A stretch of 64,000 bases of DNA from Nitrospira sp. (lineage in GTDB: Bacteria; Nitrospirota; Nitrospiria; Nitrospirales; Nitrospiraceae), in the NCBI GenBank assembly GCA_023248215.1, contig JAHFEW010000003.1, forward strand, positions 1 to 64,000, read 5' to 3'. Numbering within the stretch: position 1 is the stretch's first letter; each line of letters opens with the position of its first letter. This document shows positions 55,894-64,000 of this stretch, one piece after another. The translations under genes and the position numbers were made by a program. The notes beneath the pieces were generated by a model. The model was not told the DNA's origin, did no database searches, and saw only the letters and a list, made by a program, of their open reading frames with translations.

Positions 55894-56658
55894 CTAGGCA
55901 AGCGCTTGCTGAAGTTGAACGCGCATGGGATCTTCGAAGTTCTCGATCGACTCGGGCGAAATCAGCTCCACGAAAGCAGGGACACCAGAAAAGCGTGTCG
56001 CCATGAGCAGCACATCATCTGCGGGACGGAACGATGTGAGGGGAGCATGAATGGTCACGAAGGACAAGGTCCCTAAACCAGGCAATGGTTTCATTTCGAC
56101 TTGGCAGCGCAGTGCTGCCAAAAGCTGGACCAAGTTTGGCTGGCCTTTCATGAGGAGCTGCATCACCAGCGCGTTGACGACGAATTGCCGCAAGGCCTCA
56201 GTACTCCGCTCCATCCTGCTCTCCAGCATCGAATGCACGTGGGAGAGCGTCAGCGCTGACTCGTAGCTCAGAACCCATTGGACGGGTGACGTAACCGTCA
56301 CGCTTCTGGAGTCTCGTTCCGATTTGGCCGTATAGGTATATTCCCACCGGTAGATGGCCGGCTGGCTATCGAGTTGTGCCAGGGCGGTATCAGGAAATTC
56401 GAGTGGCAACCCGAACGGAGTGTGGCTACCTTCGCGATAGAGCTCTTTGAGACGCGTCAGGGCAAGGTCGGAGCCGTTCACATCGTCACGTGATCCGACA
56501 TGTCTGCCCAACACGCGGCGCGGCGCCAGCAAAGGTTTGAGGGTATCGATATAGGTGCGGAGATGGCTGCCTAAGATCTGAGAGACCGCCTCGGTCTTTT
56601 CACGAAGCGATGCCACCTGTTCAGTGGTGAGCGCCTCTCCCATCCTCGAACTGTCCAT
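55894..56658 (-). CDS. Uncharacterised protein at the kinase/T6SS-like locus
   Basis: 254 residues. It has no signal peptide or membrane segment. N-terminal helices (LREKTEAVSQILGSHLRTYIDTL) are followed by GRHVGSRDDVNGSDLALTRLKELYREGS and a beta-rich part (YRWEYTYTAKSERDSRSVTVTS, PVQWVLSYESALTLSHV). I see no known domain. It is transcribed in the same direction as the FHA-SLT gene (85 bases upstream of it) and opposite to both kinases. Its spacing suggests an operon with FHA-SLT. Confidence 0.65.
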   Translation of the reverse strand: MDSSRMGEALTTEQVASLREKTEAVSQILGSHLRTYIDTLKPLLAPRRVLGRHVGSRDDVNGSDLALTRLKELYREGSHTPFGLPLEFPDTALAQLDSQPAIYRWEYTYTAKSERDSRSVTVTSPVQWVLSYESALTLSHVHSMLESRMERSTEALRQFVVNALVMQLLMKGQPNLVQLLAALRCQVEMKPLPGLGTLSFVTIHAPLTSFRPADDVLLMATRFSGVPAFVELISPESIENFEDPMRVQLQQALA

Positions 56659-56880
56659 CAGTCCACCTCACGCGTGCGGCGCCATTATCGAGTGCTACCC
56701 GGAAAAAATCAAGGGAAGGCTCGTGAACACTGATGAAAGAACTCCCTTTCGTACCGGAATTCCTAGCGTCACGATGCCTTGCTTTCACGACACCAACAGG
56801 GCGCTTCTTGTTCTTCTTAAAGCGTTTCAGATAGGCTAGTGCAACACCGCTCCATGCACCGCTCTCATAGGAGATGGTAG

Positions 56881-58665
56881 ATGTCCGACCAGGTCTTCTC
56901 CGGCAAATACATCGTCCAAGAAGTACTGGCGAAGGGCGGGATGGGGGTGATCTACAAAGCGTTAGACCAGACTCTCAATCGAGTCGTCGTCATTAAGGCC
57001 GTCCATGAACATTTGTCCGGAGATCCCTCCTTCACCGCGCGGTTCCTGCGTGAGGCGCGTGCCATGGCACGGTTGGACCACGACAATATCGTCACCATCC
57101 ATGCGGTCGAGGAGGAACACGGCACCCCGTACATCGTCATGGAATATTTTCCGGGCGGCAATCTCCGTTCTTTCATGCAGGCCCGCAATCCGCTTCATCT
57201 CCGAACGAGTGTCGAAATCGCGCTGCAGGTGGCTGAGGCGCTTGCGTACGCCCATGACCAAGGGATCATACACCGGGACATCAAGCCGGCCAATATTCTC
57301 GTCGACGGCCGAGGCCGAGTGAAGCTCACGGACTTCGGAATTGCGGCGGCTCTCGACGAAGTATCGATTACGACGGTCGGACAAATACTCGGCACGCCCG
57401 AATATATGTCGCCCGAACAAGCCGCGGGGAGAAAGGTTGACGGCCGCGCCGATCTCTATTCGCTCGGCATCGTCCTGTACGAGATGATCGTCGGACATCA
57501 TCCGTTCCGGAACATCCCGAAGAGCGCCATCCAAAGTAAGCTCCTCGATACACAGGAAGAGATCCCGCTGGACTTTCCCGACAATATTCCTTCGCTCTTC
57601 AAGGCCATTATCGAGGATCTGGTCCGACGCGATCCAGAATATCGTATGCCGACAGCCCGGTTCCTCGTGACTCAACTGAAGGAATGCCTCCAAACGCTTC
57701 CCCCTCTCCCTGAATCACCCGCAGAGGAACGCACGATTCTCGTGACTCCCCATACGGAGAGACATACCGAGCCGCGCATAACGCCACTTGTCTCTTCAGA
57801 ACCACTCTATCAAGCATCTCCGCCACCCCGTCCATCACCACCCAAGCCAGATGTTTGGCCTCGGAAGGGCGTTGACCGATCAGACCATGTTCCAGCCGTC
57901 CCAGAAGACAAAACGGACGTGGTCGCCAGGTCGAGAGCACAAGGTAAGTCTGAAGCTCATCATTTGCCACAGCCCTGGTGGCAACAATATAGCGTTCTTC
58001 CGCTGGTGACAGTGACATTGGCGACCGCAGTGGTATTAGGGGGAGTCGTTCTCTACCTTAATCTCAGCGATTGGCACAAGGCGCCGGAACCAAGAACAAA
58101 CCCGCCTCAAGAGAATCGACCGACTGATACACGACCCGGATCGGATCGTGACGACAGAATACAAGGCCCGGACAAGTCGTCTGAAGGCCGGAACACTCAA
58201 GGATCAGGCAAGAAGGACTCCGTATCTCCTCGACCGGCGACGCAACCGCAGAAACCGCCGATAGGCCCAAAGGTCATGACCACGCCGCCGGCACTGCCAG
58301 AAGCACAGCAGCCGGTTCCGCCGCCGGGCATTCCGAACGACATGAGCCCTTCACGGCAGCAGCTGGACAAGTTGCTTGAAGACTTTCAAGCAGCCTATGA
58401 GGCGCAAGATTTTGCATCTTTGCAGCGGTTGTCCGAAATCGGCGCGGATCGCCAGGTGTTTTTGGACATGATGTCGAACAATTATTCGGTCATTAAAGTC
58501 ACTATCCAGAACCTTTCCGTCAAGAATGACGAAGCGACAGCTACTCTCATCCACGAAGATTTGGTGAACAAGAACGGCGAACGGGTCGCTCCTGGTAAAC
58601 TCCTGCGCGCAGTTCGCATCGCAGTTCGCAAAGAGGGCGATCGATGGAGCAAGGTGTCCTGGTAG
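56881..58665 (+). CDS. Second transmembrane Ser/Thr kinase
   Basis: 594 residues. The kinase domain (about 9-275) has VLAKGGMGVIYKAL, VVIKAV (Lys39), IIHRDIKPANILVD, LTDFGIAAALDE, and TPEYMSPEQAAGRKVDGRAD. After a proline-rich linker, one membrane segment lies at about 369-393 (LVTVTLATAVVLGGVVLYL), the same position as in the kinase at 51555. A low-complexity Pro/Arg/Gly linker replaces that kinase's coiled coil. The C-terminal domain (DFQAAYEAQDFASLQRLSEIGAD to GDRWSKVSW) is homologous to kinase 1's. The two are clear paralogues, about 60% alike in the kinase domain by eye. Confidence 0.92.
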   Translation: MSDQVFSGKYIVQEVLAKGGMGVIYKALDQTLNRVVVIKAVHEHLSGDPSFTARFLREARAMARLDHDNIVTIHAVEEEHGTPYIVMEYFPGGNLRSFMQARNPLHLRTSVEIALQVAEALAYAHDQGIIHRDIKPANILVDGRGRVKLTDFGIAAALDEVSITTVGQILGTPEYMSPEQAAGRKVDGRADLYSLGIVLYEMIVGHHPFRNIPKSAIQSKLLDTQEEIPLDFPDNIPSLFKAIIEDLVRRDPEYRMPTARFLVTQLKECLQTLPPLPESPAEERTILVTPHTERHTEPRITPLVSSEPLYQASPPPRPSPPKPDVWPRKGVDRSDHVPAVPEDKTDVVARSRAQGKSEAHHLPQPWWQQYSVLPLVTVTLATAVVLGGVVLYLNLSDWHKAPEPRTNPPQENRPTDTRPGSDRDDRIQGPDKSSEGRNTQGSGKKDSVSPRPATQPQKPPIGPKVMTTPPALPEAQQPVPPPGIPNDMSPSRQQLDKLLEDFQAAYEAQDFASLQRLSEIGADRQVFLDMMSNNYSVIKVTIQNLSVKNDEATATLIHEDLVNKNGERVAPGKLLRAVRIAVRKEGDRWSKVSW

Positions 58666-58887
58666 AGAAGATTCATATGCGGAACGAAAAACAAAAGGAT
58701 TCCAGCATCCACAAAGAGAAGATTGCTATCCGAATCGAGAGGGATGTCGGAGAGGCTGCAAGATCACGCCATGCGGTAGCCGTCCCGGAAAAAAGATGAT
58801 CTCGTCAAGGACGACTACTTGGATCTCAACAGCTCTGGTGATATGTGAGGTGACGGTGTGATAGTGGCGAAGGCAGCAGCAGCGAGG

Positions 58888-60204
58888 TTATGGCTGCACG
58901 ATCGGCAATTGAATGTGAAATGTTGTCCCCTTCCCCAGGACGCTTTCCACGGAGATCCGGCCATGGTGCACATCGATAACATCCTTCACAATCTTCGTCC
59001 CAAGGCCGGTTCCGCCCGGTTTTCGGCTCACGACCCGAACCGAAAATAGACTTTCCTTGACCTCATTCGGCATACCGCCCCCGGTATCGGCCACATCGAG
59101 AAGGATCCATCCCGCTGGGGGATCCGCTTTTCCACGAACGGTGACCGTCCCGCCGGCGGGCATTTCCGGAATGGCATTGTTCACGAGGTTATACACAGCA
59201 CTAAACAATCGGCGTTCGTCCGCGATGATGGTCGGAAGACCCTCGAGCCTTTCACTGCACAGCGTGACTCCTTGTTCCTGAGCCTGCCATCGCAAGGTGT
59301 CGTAGACCGATCGCACGATATCGGCCATCCGACAGGGGGCGAAGTCCGGCTGAGAGCTCAGACCCTTCACGCAATCCGCAATCTCCGCCACATGATCCTG
59401 AATCCGTCTGGACGAAGCTCTCACCATATGAATCACTTCGGCGCATAACTGAAACGTGTCTTTGGCGGTCGCGCTGGATGGATCTGCCGAATTGGCCACG
59501 AGATCTTTAATTTCTCCCTCCAACAACCCAGCCCCGCACACGAGCGGCATCAGCAGGTTCTTGATGTCGTGCCCGATATCCCCGACGATTCTCGCCACCT
59601 CAGCCAGCTTGGCATCTTGAAACAGACGAGCCTGCTCGATCGAGGCGGCCGTAATCGCCGACACGATCGTCAGAATGGCCAGGTCATCATCGTCCAGTCG
59701 TCCCCCACGCTTGTTGAGGACTTCAAACACCCCGATCGGGTCTCCTTCCCACCGTTTGAGCGGCAACGCAATCATGTCGCGCGTGACATGACCCAGCATT
59801 TCATCGATAGAGGCATAGTGCCGTGGATCTGCATGGGCATCACGAATTACAATCGGAACGCCGGTATGAAACACTTCGCCGGCGATACCCCTATCCCACG
59901 GGATGGCGGTTCCCACTTTGACTCGACTATCCCCAATGGAGTGTCGAAAAATGAGTCGCTCTGTAAGGGGATCGGCAAGGAGAATTGAACCGCTTTCGGC
60001 ATCGACCGCCTCTAACGCAATTTCGACGGCACGGATCGCAACGTCATCAGGCGTCAAATGCTGAAAGAGGGCCTCGCTGACACGCCGGGCTGCATCGAGT
60101 TCTCGATCTCGATGGACCAAACGCAGATCTTCTTGCCGTCGTGGCTTTCCCCGCGGCGTAAAGTTCTTTTCGAAACCTTCGGCTTGCTGTGGTTCTGGCA
60201 ACAT
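58888..60204 (-). CDS. GAF-domain sensor histidine kinase
   Basis: 438 residues from ATG 60204 (GAGAGG eight bases upstream; GTG at 60213 is possible). A GAF domain spans about 40-195 (VEIALEAVDAESGSILLADPL, PWDRGIAGEVF, FEVLNKRGGRL). The phosphoacceptor is in IVGDIGHDIKNLLMPL (His212). The ATPase part has an N box NLVNNAI, G1 DTGGGM, and G2 PGGTGLGTKIVKDVID. It lacks a membrane segment, so it is cytoplasmic. The sigma-54 regulator at 60567 diverges from it and is its likely partner. Confidence 0.9.
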   Translation of the reverse strand: MLPEPQQAEGFEKNFTPRGKPRRQEDLRLVHRDRELDAARRVSEALFQHLTPDDVAIRAVEIALEAVDAESGSILLADPLTERLIFRHSIGDSRVKVGTAIPWDRGIAGEVFHTGVPIVIRDAHADPRHYASIDEMLGHVTRDMIALPLKRWEGDPIGVFEVLNKRGGRLDDDDLAILTIVSAITAASIEQARLFQDAKLAEVARIVGDIGHDIKNLLMPLVCGAGLLEGEIKDLVANSADPSSATAKDTFQLCAEVIHMVRASSRRIQDHVAEIADCVKGLSSQPDFAPCRMADIVRSVYDTLRWQAQEQGVTLCSERLEGLPTIIADERRLFSAVYNLVNNAIPEMPAGGTVTVRGKADPPAGWILLDVADTGGGMPNEVKESLFSVRVVSRKPGGTGLGTKIVKDVIDVHHGRISVESVLGKGTTFHIQLPIVQP

Positions 60205-60566
60205 GGAACACACCTCTCATTCAACCGGGAGTGTAGGCCTCCGCAATGGAGTACGCAACTCCCGTACCCTGAGAACACCCGTCTCGATGAAGCAAAACGA
60301 ATGCATGTACCAACAATTTCCCGGGGAAAAATGCCAGTAATACCTAAGCCTCTCCCGAGATGCAGCAGGAACAGTATCCTCGCAGATACACCGGTTCAGC
60401 GGCCAGGATACAGATACGCGGCACCAGCTTGACCCATTCTTTTAGTCAACCTACCCATTATCATCCTCCAAGTGGTGATTTGGCTGGCTAACTTTTATAC
60501 AATAGCGCCCGATGCTTGTCCGATGCGGGCCCGTTGTTGGGGGGCCTTAATGAAGGAAGAAACAAC
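60205..60566. other. Divergent control region between kinase and regulator
   Basis: No gene is supported over 360 bases. A possible -10 box TACAAT (60498-60503) precedes the regulator, with no clear -35. The kinase leader must start near 60230 on the other strand. The region presumably holds the promoters of both genes. Confidence 0.4.
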
Positions 60567-61913
60567 ATGAAACCGATTGTGTTGGTTGCTGACGATGACC
60601 CGTCGATTCTCAATATTCTGAAGCTCGGCCTCCACGTAAAGGGATATGAGGTCATCACAGCTTCCGATGGTAAATCCGCCCTTCAAGGCCTCGAGCAGAA
60701 CCGCCCGGACCTCGTCGTTTTGGACATTGAAATGCCGCACATGACGGGGATTGAAGTGCTGCGGCGGCTCCGTAAGGACTGGCCGGCCTTGCCGGTCGTG
60801 ATTATGACTGCACACGGGACGATTAGCCTGGCCGTGGAAGCCATGAAGGAGGGTGCAACGGAGTTCATCACGAAGCCATTTGAGATGGACCAGCTCCTAC
60901 TCGTCATTCAGAAAGCACTGGAGCGCGAAGGGCTGCGGCGCGAAATCGAGGTCCTACGGAGCGAAGTCGAGAGTCGCTACGAGACCATCTCGAGCGTCAA
61001 TGCGGAGATGCTGGGAATTCTCACCACGGCCAAGAAGGCAGCCCAAAGCGATGCCACAATTCTCCTGCTAGGGGAAAGCGGCGTCGGCAAGGACCTACTC
61101 GCACGTTGCATCCATGCCTGGAGCCCCCGCCGGAACAAAATTTTTGCGCCCGTGAATTGTGTGGCGTTGACCGAGGAATTGCTGGAATCAGAACTGTTCG
61201 GCCATGAAAAAGGGGCCTTTACCGGCGCGCATGCACAGAAATTAGGCAAGCTCGAGGTGGCGACCGGGGGAACGGTATTCCTGGACGAAATCGGCGATAT
61301 GAAGCCGGCCCTGCAGGCCAAGCTTTTAAGATTTCTGCAGAACCGGGAATTCGACCGGGTGGGAGGAACCAGATCCATCAAGGTCGATGTCCGCATCATC
61401 GCGGCGACGAATCGGGACCTCCAACAGGCCGTCAAAGGCGGGGCATTTCGCGCTGATCTCTTTTTTCGGCTCAACGTTGTGAGTCTGACCATTCCGCCGT
61501 TGAGAAATCGTCGGGAAGATATCCCTCAATTGATCGAACGGTCCCTAGCCAAACATTGCCGGGACATGAAGAGACCGCCCTTGCGCATCTCCCCCTCGGC
61601 CATGAAGACATTGGTAAGTTATGCCTGGCCGGGCAACGTGCGGGAGCTTGAAAATGCGATTGAACGGGCGGTGGTGCTAAAAACCGGCGACCAGTTGGAA
61701 CCGGAGGACTTTGTATTACAGAGCCTCGATTTACAACAACAGGAGAGCCTGGTCAACCACCTCCCCTTCCATGACTCAGTCGAACACCACAAGGTGTTCA
61801 TCATCCGCGACGCCCTTGCCAAAGCAGGCGGGAGCAGGGCCCAGGCGGCGGAGCTGCTCGGCCTCCGGCCGACCTATCTTTCGCGGCTGATTAAGCAAAT
61901 GAATATTTCATAA
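60567..61913 (+). CDS. Sigma-54-dependent response regulator (NtrC type)
   Basis: 448 residues from ATG 60567 (AAGGAAG upstream). Receiver domain (1-120): ADDDPSI, phospho-Asp53 in LVVLDIEMP, and a Lys in TKPFEMD. The AAA+ domain (about 145-375) has GESGVGKDLLAR, SELFGHEKGAFTGA (the sigma-54 contact loop), and FRLNVVSLTIPPLRNRREDIP. The end is a Fis-type helix-turn-helix (GGSRAQAAELLGLRPTYLSRLI). It activates sigma-54 promoters when phosphorylated. Its neighbour is the contractile sheath gene 240 bases downstream, so that may be a target. Confidence 0.93.
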   Translation: MKPIVLVADDDPSILNILKLGLHVKGYEVITASDGKSALQGLEQNRPDLVVLDIEMPHMTGIEVLRRLRKDWPALPVVIMTAHGTISLAVEAMKEGATEFITKPFEMDQLLLVIQKALEREGLRREIEVLRSEVESRYETISSVNAEMLGILTTAKKAAQSDATILLLGESGVGKDLLARCIHAWSPRRNKIFAPVNCVALTEELLESELFGHEKGAFTGAHAQKLGKLEVATGGTVFLDEIGDMKPALQAKLLRFLQNREFDRVGGTRSIKVDVRIIAATNRDLQQAVKGGAFRADLFFRLNVVSLTIPPLRNRREDIPQLIERSLAKHCRDMKRPPLRISPSAMKTLVSYAWPGNVRELENAIERAVVLKTGDQLEPEDFVLQSLDLQQQESLVNHLPFHDSVEHHKVFIIRDALAKAGGSRAQAAELLGLRPTYLSRLIKQMNIS

Positions 61914-62151
61914 ACCTGTGCGCTTGACCTTCCCCTGACGTGTGACCGCCCGTCTGTTCTACCTCATCTATTGTTGCAGCCTATCGATTGAAGCTCGTGC
62001 GGCACGCGGCACCCATGCAAACCACCCTGGTCTATCCGCTCGACGAGTCTATGTTCCTTCGGTATACTTCTGGCCATTCAGGGACCCTGTCGATGCAGGT
62101 CCGCTCGTCGCACCTCGTCATCTCCTTCGCCCGAAGTAAGGAGACAGCGCT

Positions 62152-63714
62152 ATGACAACTCATCGCCCTACCAGCAGCGTCGATGTCGTTCTCACAGCCG
62201 GAGAGCCCCGCCCGCTTGGGCGGCCGGATCCGGACATTCCGTTTCGCATACTCATCATGGGAGATTTCAGCGGAAGGGAAAGCCGGCACGATCGCACCGA
62301 ACATCGAGCGCTGGTCCATCGACGCCCGATTCGAGTGGATCGCGACAACATCCATGAACTCTTGGGCACACTCGATGTCGCGCTTCAGAGTCCTCTACTC
62401 GGAGACAGCACGCCTCCCATCACGCTCAGGTTCGCCGAGCTCAATGACTTGCATCCCGATCGCCTGGTCCGCCAAATCGAGCCCCTGCAGAAACTCTCTG
62501 ACCTGCGCCGACGCCTGACTAGCCCCGCAACGTTCCCCCAGGCTGCCAACGAGGTCCGCGCCTGGACGCAACCCCGCCAGCCTACCGAAGCACGATCAGT
62601 GACCACCGAGTCCACGCCCCACCAGGCAGGCGTGAGTGGCGCACCAACGACCGGTCTGCTCGACCAAGTGCTCGAACAGGCTCCCATCTCGGTGGCTGAT
62701 CTTCGACCCACGGAATGGCAATCGTACCTTCAGTCACTCATCCAGCCGCTGCTGGTCCCGAAAGAGCATCCCATGGAAAAAGAGCTTGTCGCACAAGTCG
62801 ATGCAGCCATGAATCAGATCCTGAGAACCGTGCTGCACCATCCGACCTTTCAAGGGCTCGAAGCGGCCTGGCGAGGGCTCTCGTTTGTCGTGGAACGAAT
62901 TGAAACGGACGGGGAGCTTCAGCTCTACCTGCTGGATCTCCCAAAGAGTGCACTGTCAGCCGATCTACTACGCGGCGACGATCTGCAGGCCACCCAGCTC
63001 TACCGTCTTTTGGTCGAAGAGACCGTTCGCATTCCTGGGGCTCACCCATGGGCAGTGGTCGGGGGAGTCTATACGTTCGATCGAACGAGTGAGGATGTGG
63101 AGATGCTGGAACGGATTGCCAAGGTGTCCCAGGAAGCGGGTGCCCCGTTTCTGGCCGCCGCATCCCCGAGCATAGTGGGCTGTTCTTCATTTGGAGCAGT
63201 GCCGGATCCGGATGCCTGGCAAGATCCGGCGAAACAACAGGAGGACCACCAACGGTGGCAACGTCTGCGACAGATGAACGAAGCGTCCTATCTGGGTTTG
63301 TCCCTTCCGAGAATGTTGCTGCGCATGCCGTTTGGGCGGGAGACGGAACCGATCAGTGCCTGTACCTTTGAGGAAGTGGCGGGCGGCCCTGACCATGAAG
63401 ATTATTGCTGGGGCAACCCGATATTCGCCTGTCTCGTGCTCTTGGGGCAGGCCTTTTCCGAAAACGGCTGGCACCTTCGTCCTGGCTCAGTTCAAGACGT
63501 GGATGGGCTTCCTTTGCATGTCTACCGAGATGATTCAGGGGAAGCCGTGACCAAGCCCTGTGCAGAAGCCTGGCTCACGGGAAAAGCAGCTGAGATTCTT
63601 CTCGACCAGGGGCTGATGCCGCTCGTCTCCTACAAAAACCAGGATCGCATCCGCCTGGTACGGTTTCAGTCGGTCGCGTCTCCCCTGAAACCGTTGCAAG
63701 GCCGGTGGAGTTAG
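62152..63714 (+). CDS. tssC: Type VI-like contractile sheath protein, TssB-TssC fused
   Basis: 520 residues with AAGGAG nine bases upstream. Residues 30-125 are TssB-like: FRILIMGDFSGRE, IRVDRDNIHELLGTLDVAL, ITLRFAELNDLHPDRLVRQI. After a linker, residues 165-520 are TssC-like: LLVPKEHPMEKELVAQVDAAM, HPTFQGLEAAWRGLSFVVER, SPSIVGCSSFGAVPDPDAWQDPA, ASYLGLSLPRMLLRMPFGRETEP, and AFSENGWHLR. In ordinary T6SS these are two proteins (about 170 and 490 residues). Here the TssB part is trimmed and joined to TssC. No other T6SS gene is seen before the window ends. Confidence 0.88.
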   Translation: MTTHRPTSSVDVVLTAGEPRPLGRPDPDIPFRILIMGDFSGRESRHDRTEHRALVHRRPIRVDRDNIHELLGTLDVALQSPLLGDSTPPITLRFAELNDLHPDRLVRQIEPLQKLSDLRRRLTSPATFPQAANEVRAWTQPRQPTEARSVTTESTPHQAGVSGAPTTGLLDQVLEQAPISVADLRPTEWQSYLQSLIQPLLVPKEHPMEKELVAQVDAAMNQILRTVLHHPTFQGLEAAWRGLSFVVERIETDGELQLYLLDLPKSALSADLLRGDDLQATQLYRLLVEETVRIPGAHPWAVVGGVYTFDRTSEDVEMLERIAKVSQEAGAPFLAAASPSIVGCSSFGAVPDPDAWQDPAKQQEDHQRWQRLRQMNEASYLGLSLPRMLLRMPFGRETEPISACTFEEVAGGPDHEDYCWGNPIFACLVLLGQAFSENGWHLRPGSVQDVDGLPLHVYRDDSGEAVTKPCAEAWLTGKAAEILLDQGLMPLVSYKNQDRIRLVRFQSVASPLKPLQGRWS

Positions 63715-63783
63715 GCCAGACGTCGCACAGAGCAGGTCATCGACAATACCGTAGGCCCCAAGGCGGAGACCCTTCAGAATCCT

Positions 63784-64000
63784 TCAGCTCGGCGGAGTCC
63801 CGAGGCTCGTCCCTTGTTGCATACCGGTCCGGATGCGAGATTCCCACTCGGCCTGAACTTTGGCATTCCGGCTGTTATTGGTCTCGTCGTCATACTGCTT
63901 GGAAAGGGATTTCGCCCAGGCATCGTAGGCCTCGTAGAGCCGTGACACTTCCCGCTGCAACTCATCGGTAGTCCCCACCCGTAAGGCGCCAAGCGCTTTC
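63784..64000 (-). CDS. Partial uncharacterised protein at the right edge
   Basis: The minus-strand frame is open to the right edge. Its last 70 residues are helical and charged (ALGALRVGTTDELQREVSRLYEAYDAWAKSL, here in part) and end with RIRTGMQQGTSLGTPPS. A helical C-terminus of a larger protein is likely. It converges with the sheath gene (69-base gap). The full product cannot be named. Confidence 0.5.
   Translation of the reverse strand, partial: KALGALRVGTTDELQREVSRLYEAYDAWAKSLSKQYDDETNNSRNAKVQAEWESRIRTGMQQGTSLGTPPS

Overview
The window is a chromosomal segment of a Gram-negative bacterium of moderately high GC. The gene mix suggests a Nitrospira-like member of Nitrospirota: many gene-poor spacers, a lateral oxidative pentose-phosphate pair (gnd-zwf), Tll0287-like haemoproteins, large Ser/Thr kinases and NfeD/SPFH membrane genes. 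An outer-membrane beta-barrel, an OmpH/Skp-like chaperone and a lipoprotein show that there is an outer membrane. The genus is an inference; there is no rRNA or other phylogenetic marker here beyond serS.

Bases 1-20000 are accessory and eroded. A membrane-protein gene at the left edge abuts a truncated IS30 transposase. Further right are two IS3 remnants, an IS110 remnant, a frameshifted CAAX-protease-like gene and a frameshifted alpha/beta hydrolase. Among them lie intact single genes (DUF429, TPR protein, OsmC, BCAM0308-like, two Tll0287-like c-type haemoproteins) and two toxin-antitoxin-like pairs (Phd/zeta at 4076-5118; DUF4258/YgiT at 17030-17571). The spacers carry a dispersed family of promoter-like repeats and a hairpin repeat element.

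Bases 18000-48900 are mostly intact housekeeping and metabolic genes: an RNB exonuclease, a class II aldolase, NfeD-SPFH, a 1154-residue lipase-CHAT fusion, and a minus-strand operon of transporter, ProA homologue, methyltransferase and nucleotidyltransferase. Threonine aldolase, gnd-zwf, a thioredoxin/SGNH pair, a HEAT/HD-GYP pair, an OmpH-like chaperone, a DUF362/rhodanese/radical-SAM operon, and serS followed by tRNA-Ser come next. Two more tRNAs (Ser-GCU, Phe-GAA) follow.

Bases 49000-64000 begin with a dead IS5 element and then look like a signalling and secretion locus. It holds a lipoprotein, two PknB-type transmembrane kinases that share a C-terminal domain, an FHA/lytic-transglycosylase fusion between them, an uncharacterised protein, a divergent GAF histidine kinase and sigma-54 activator, and a TssB-TssC-like contractile sheath protein. 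A reasonable reading is a contractile (type VI-like) apparatus whose envelope passage and assembly are controlled by Ser/Thr phosphorylation, with transcription under a sigma-54 activator.
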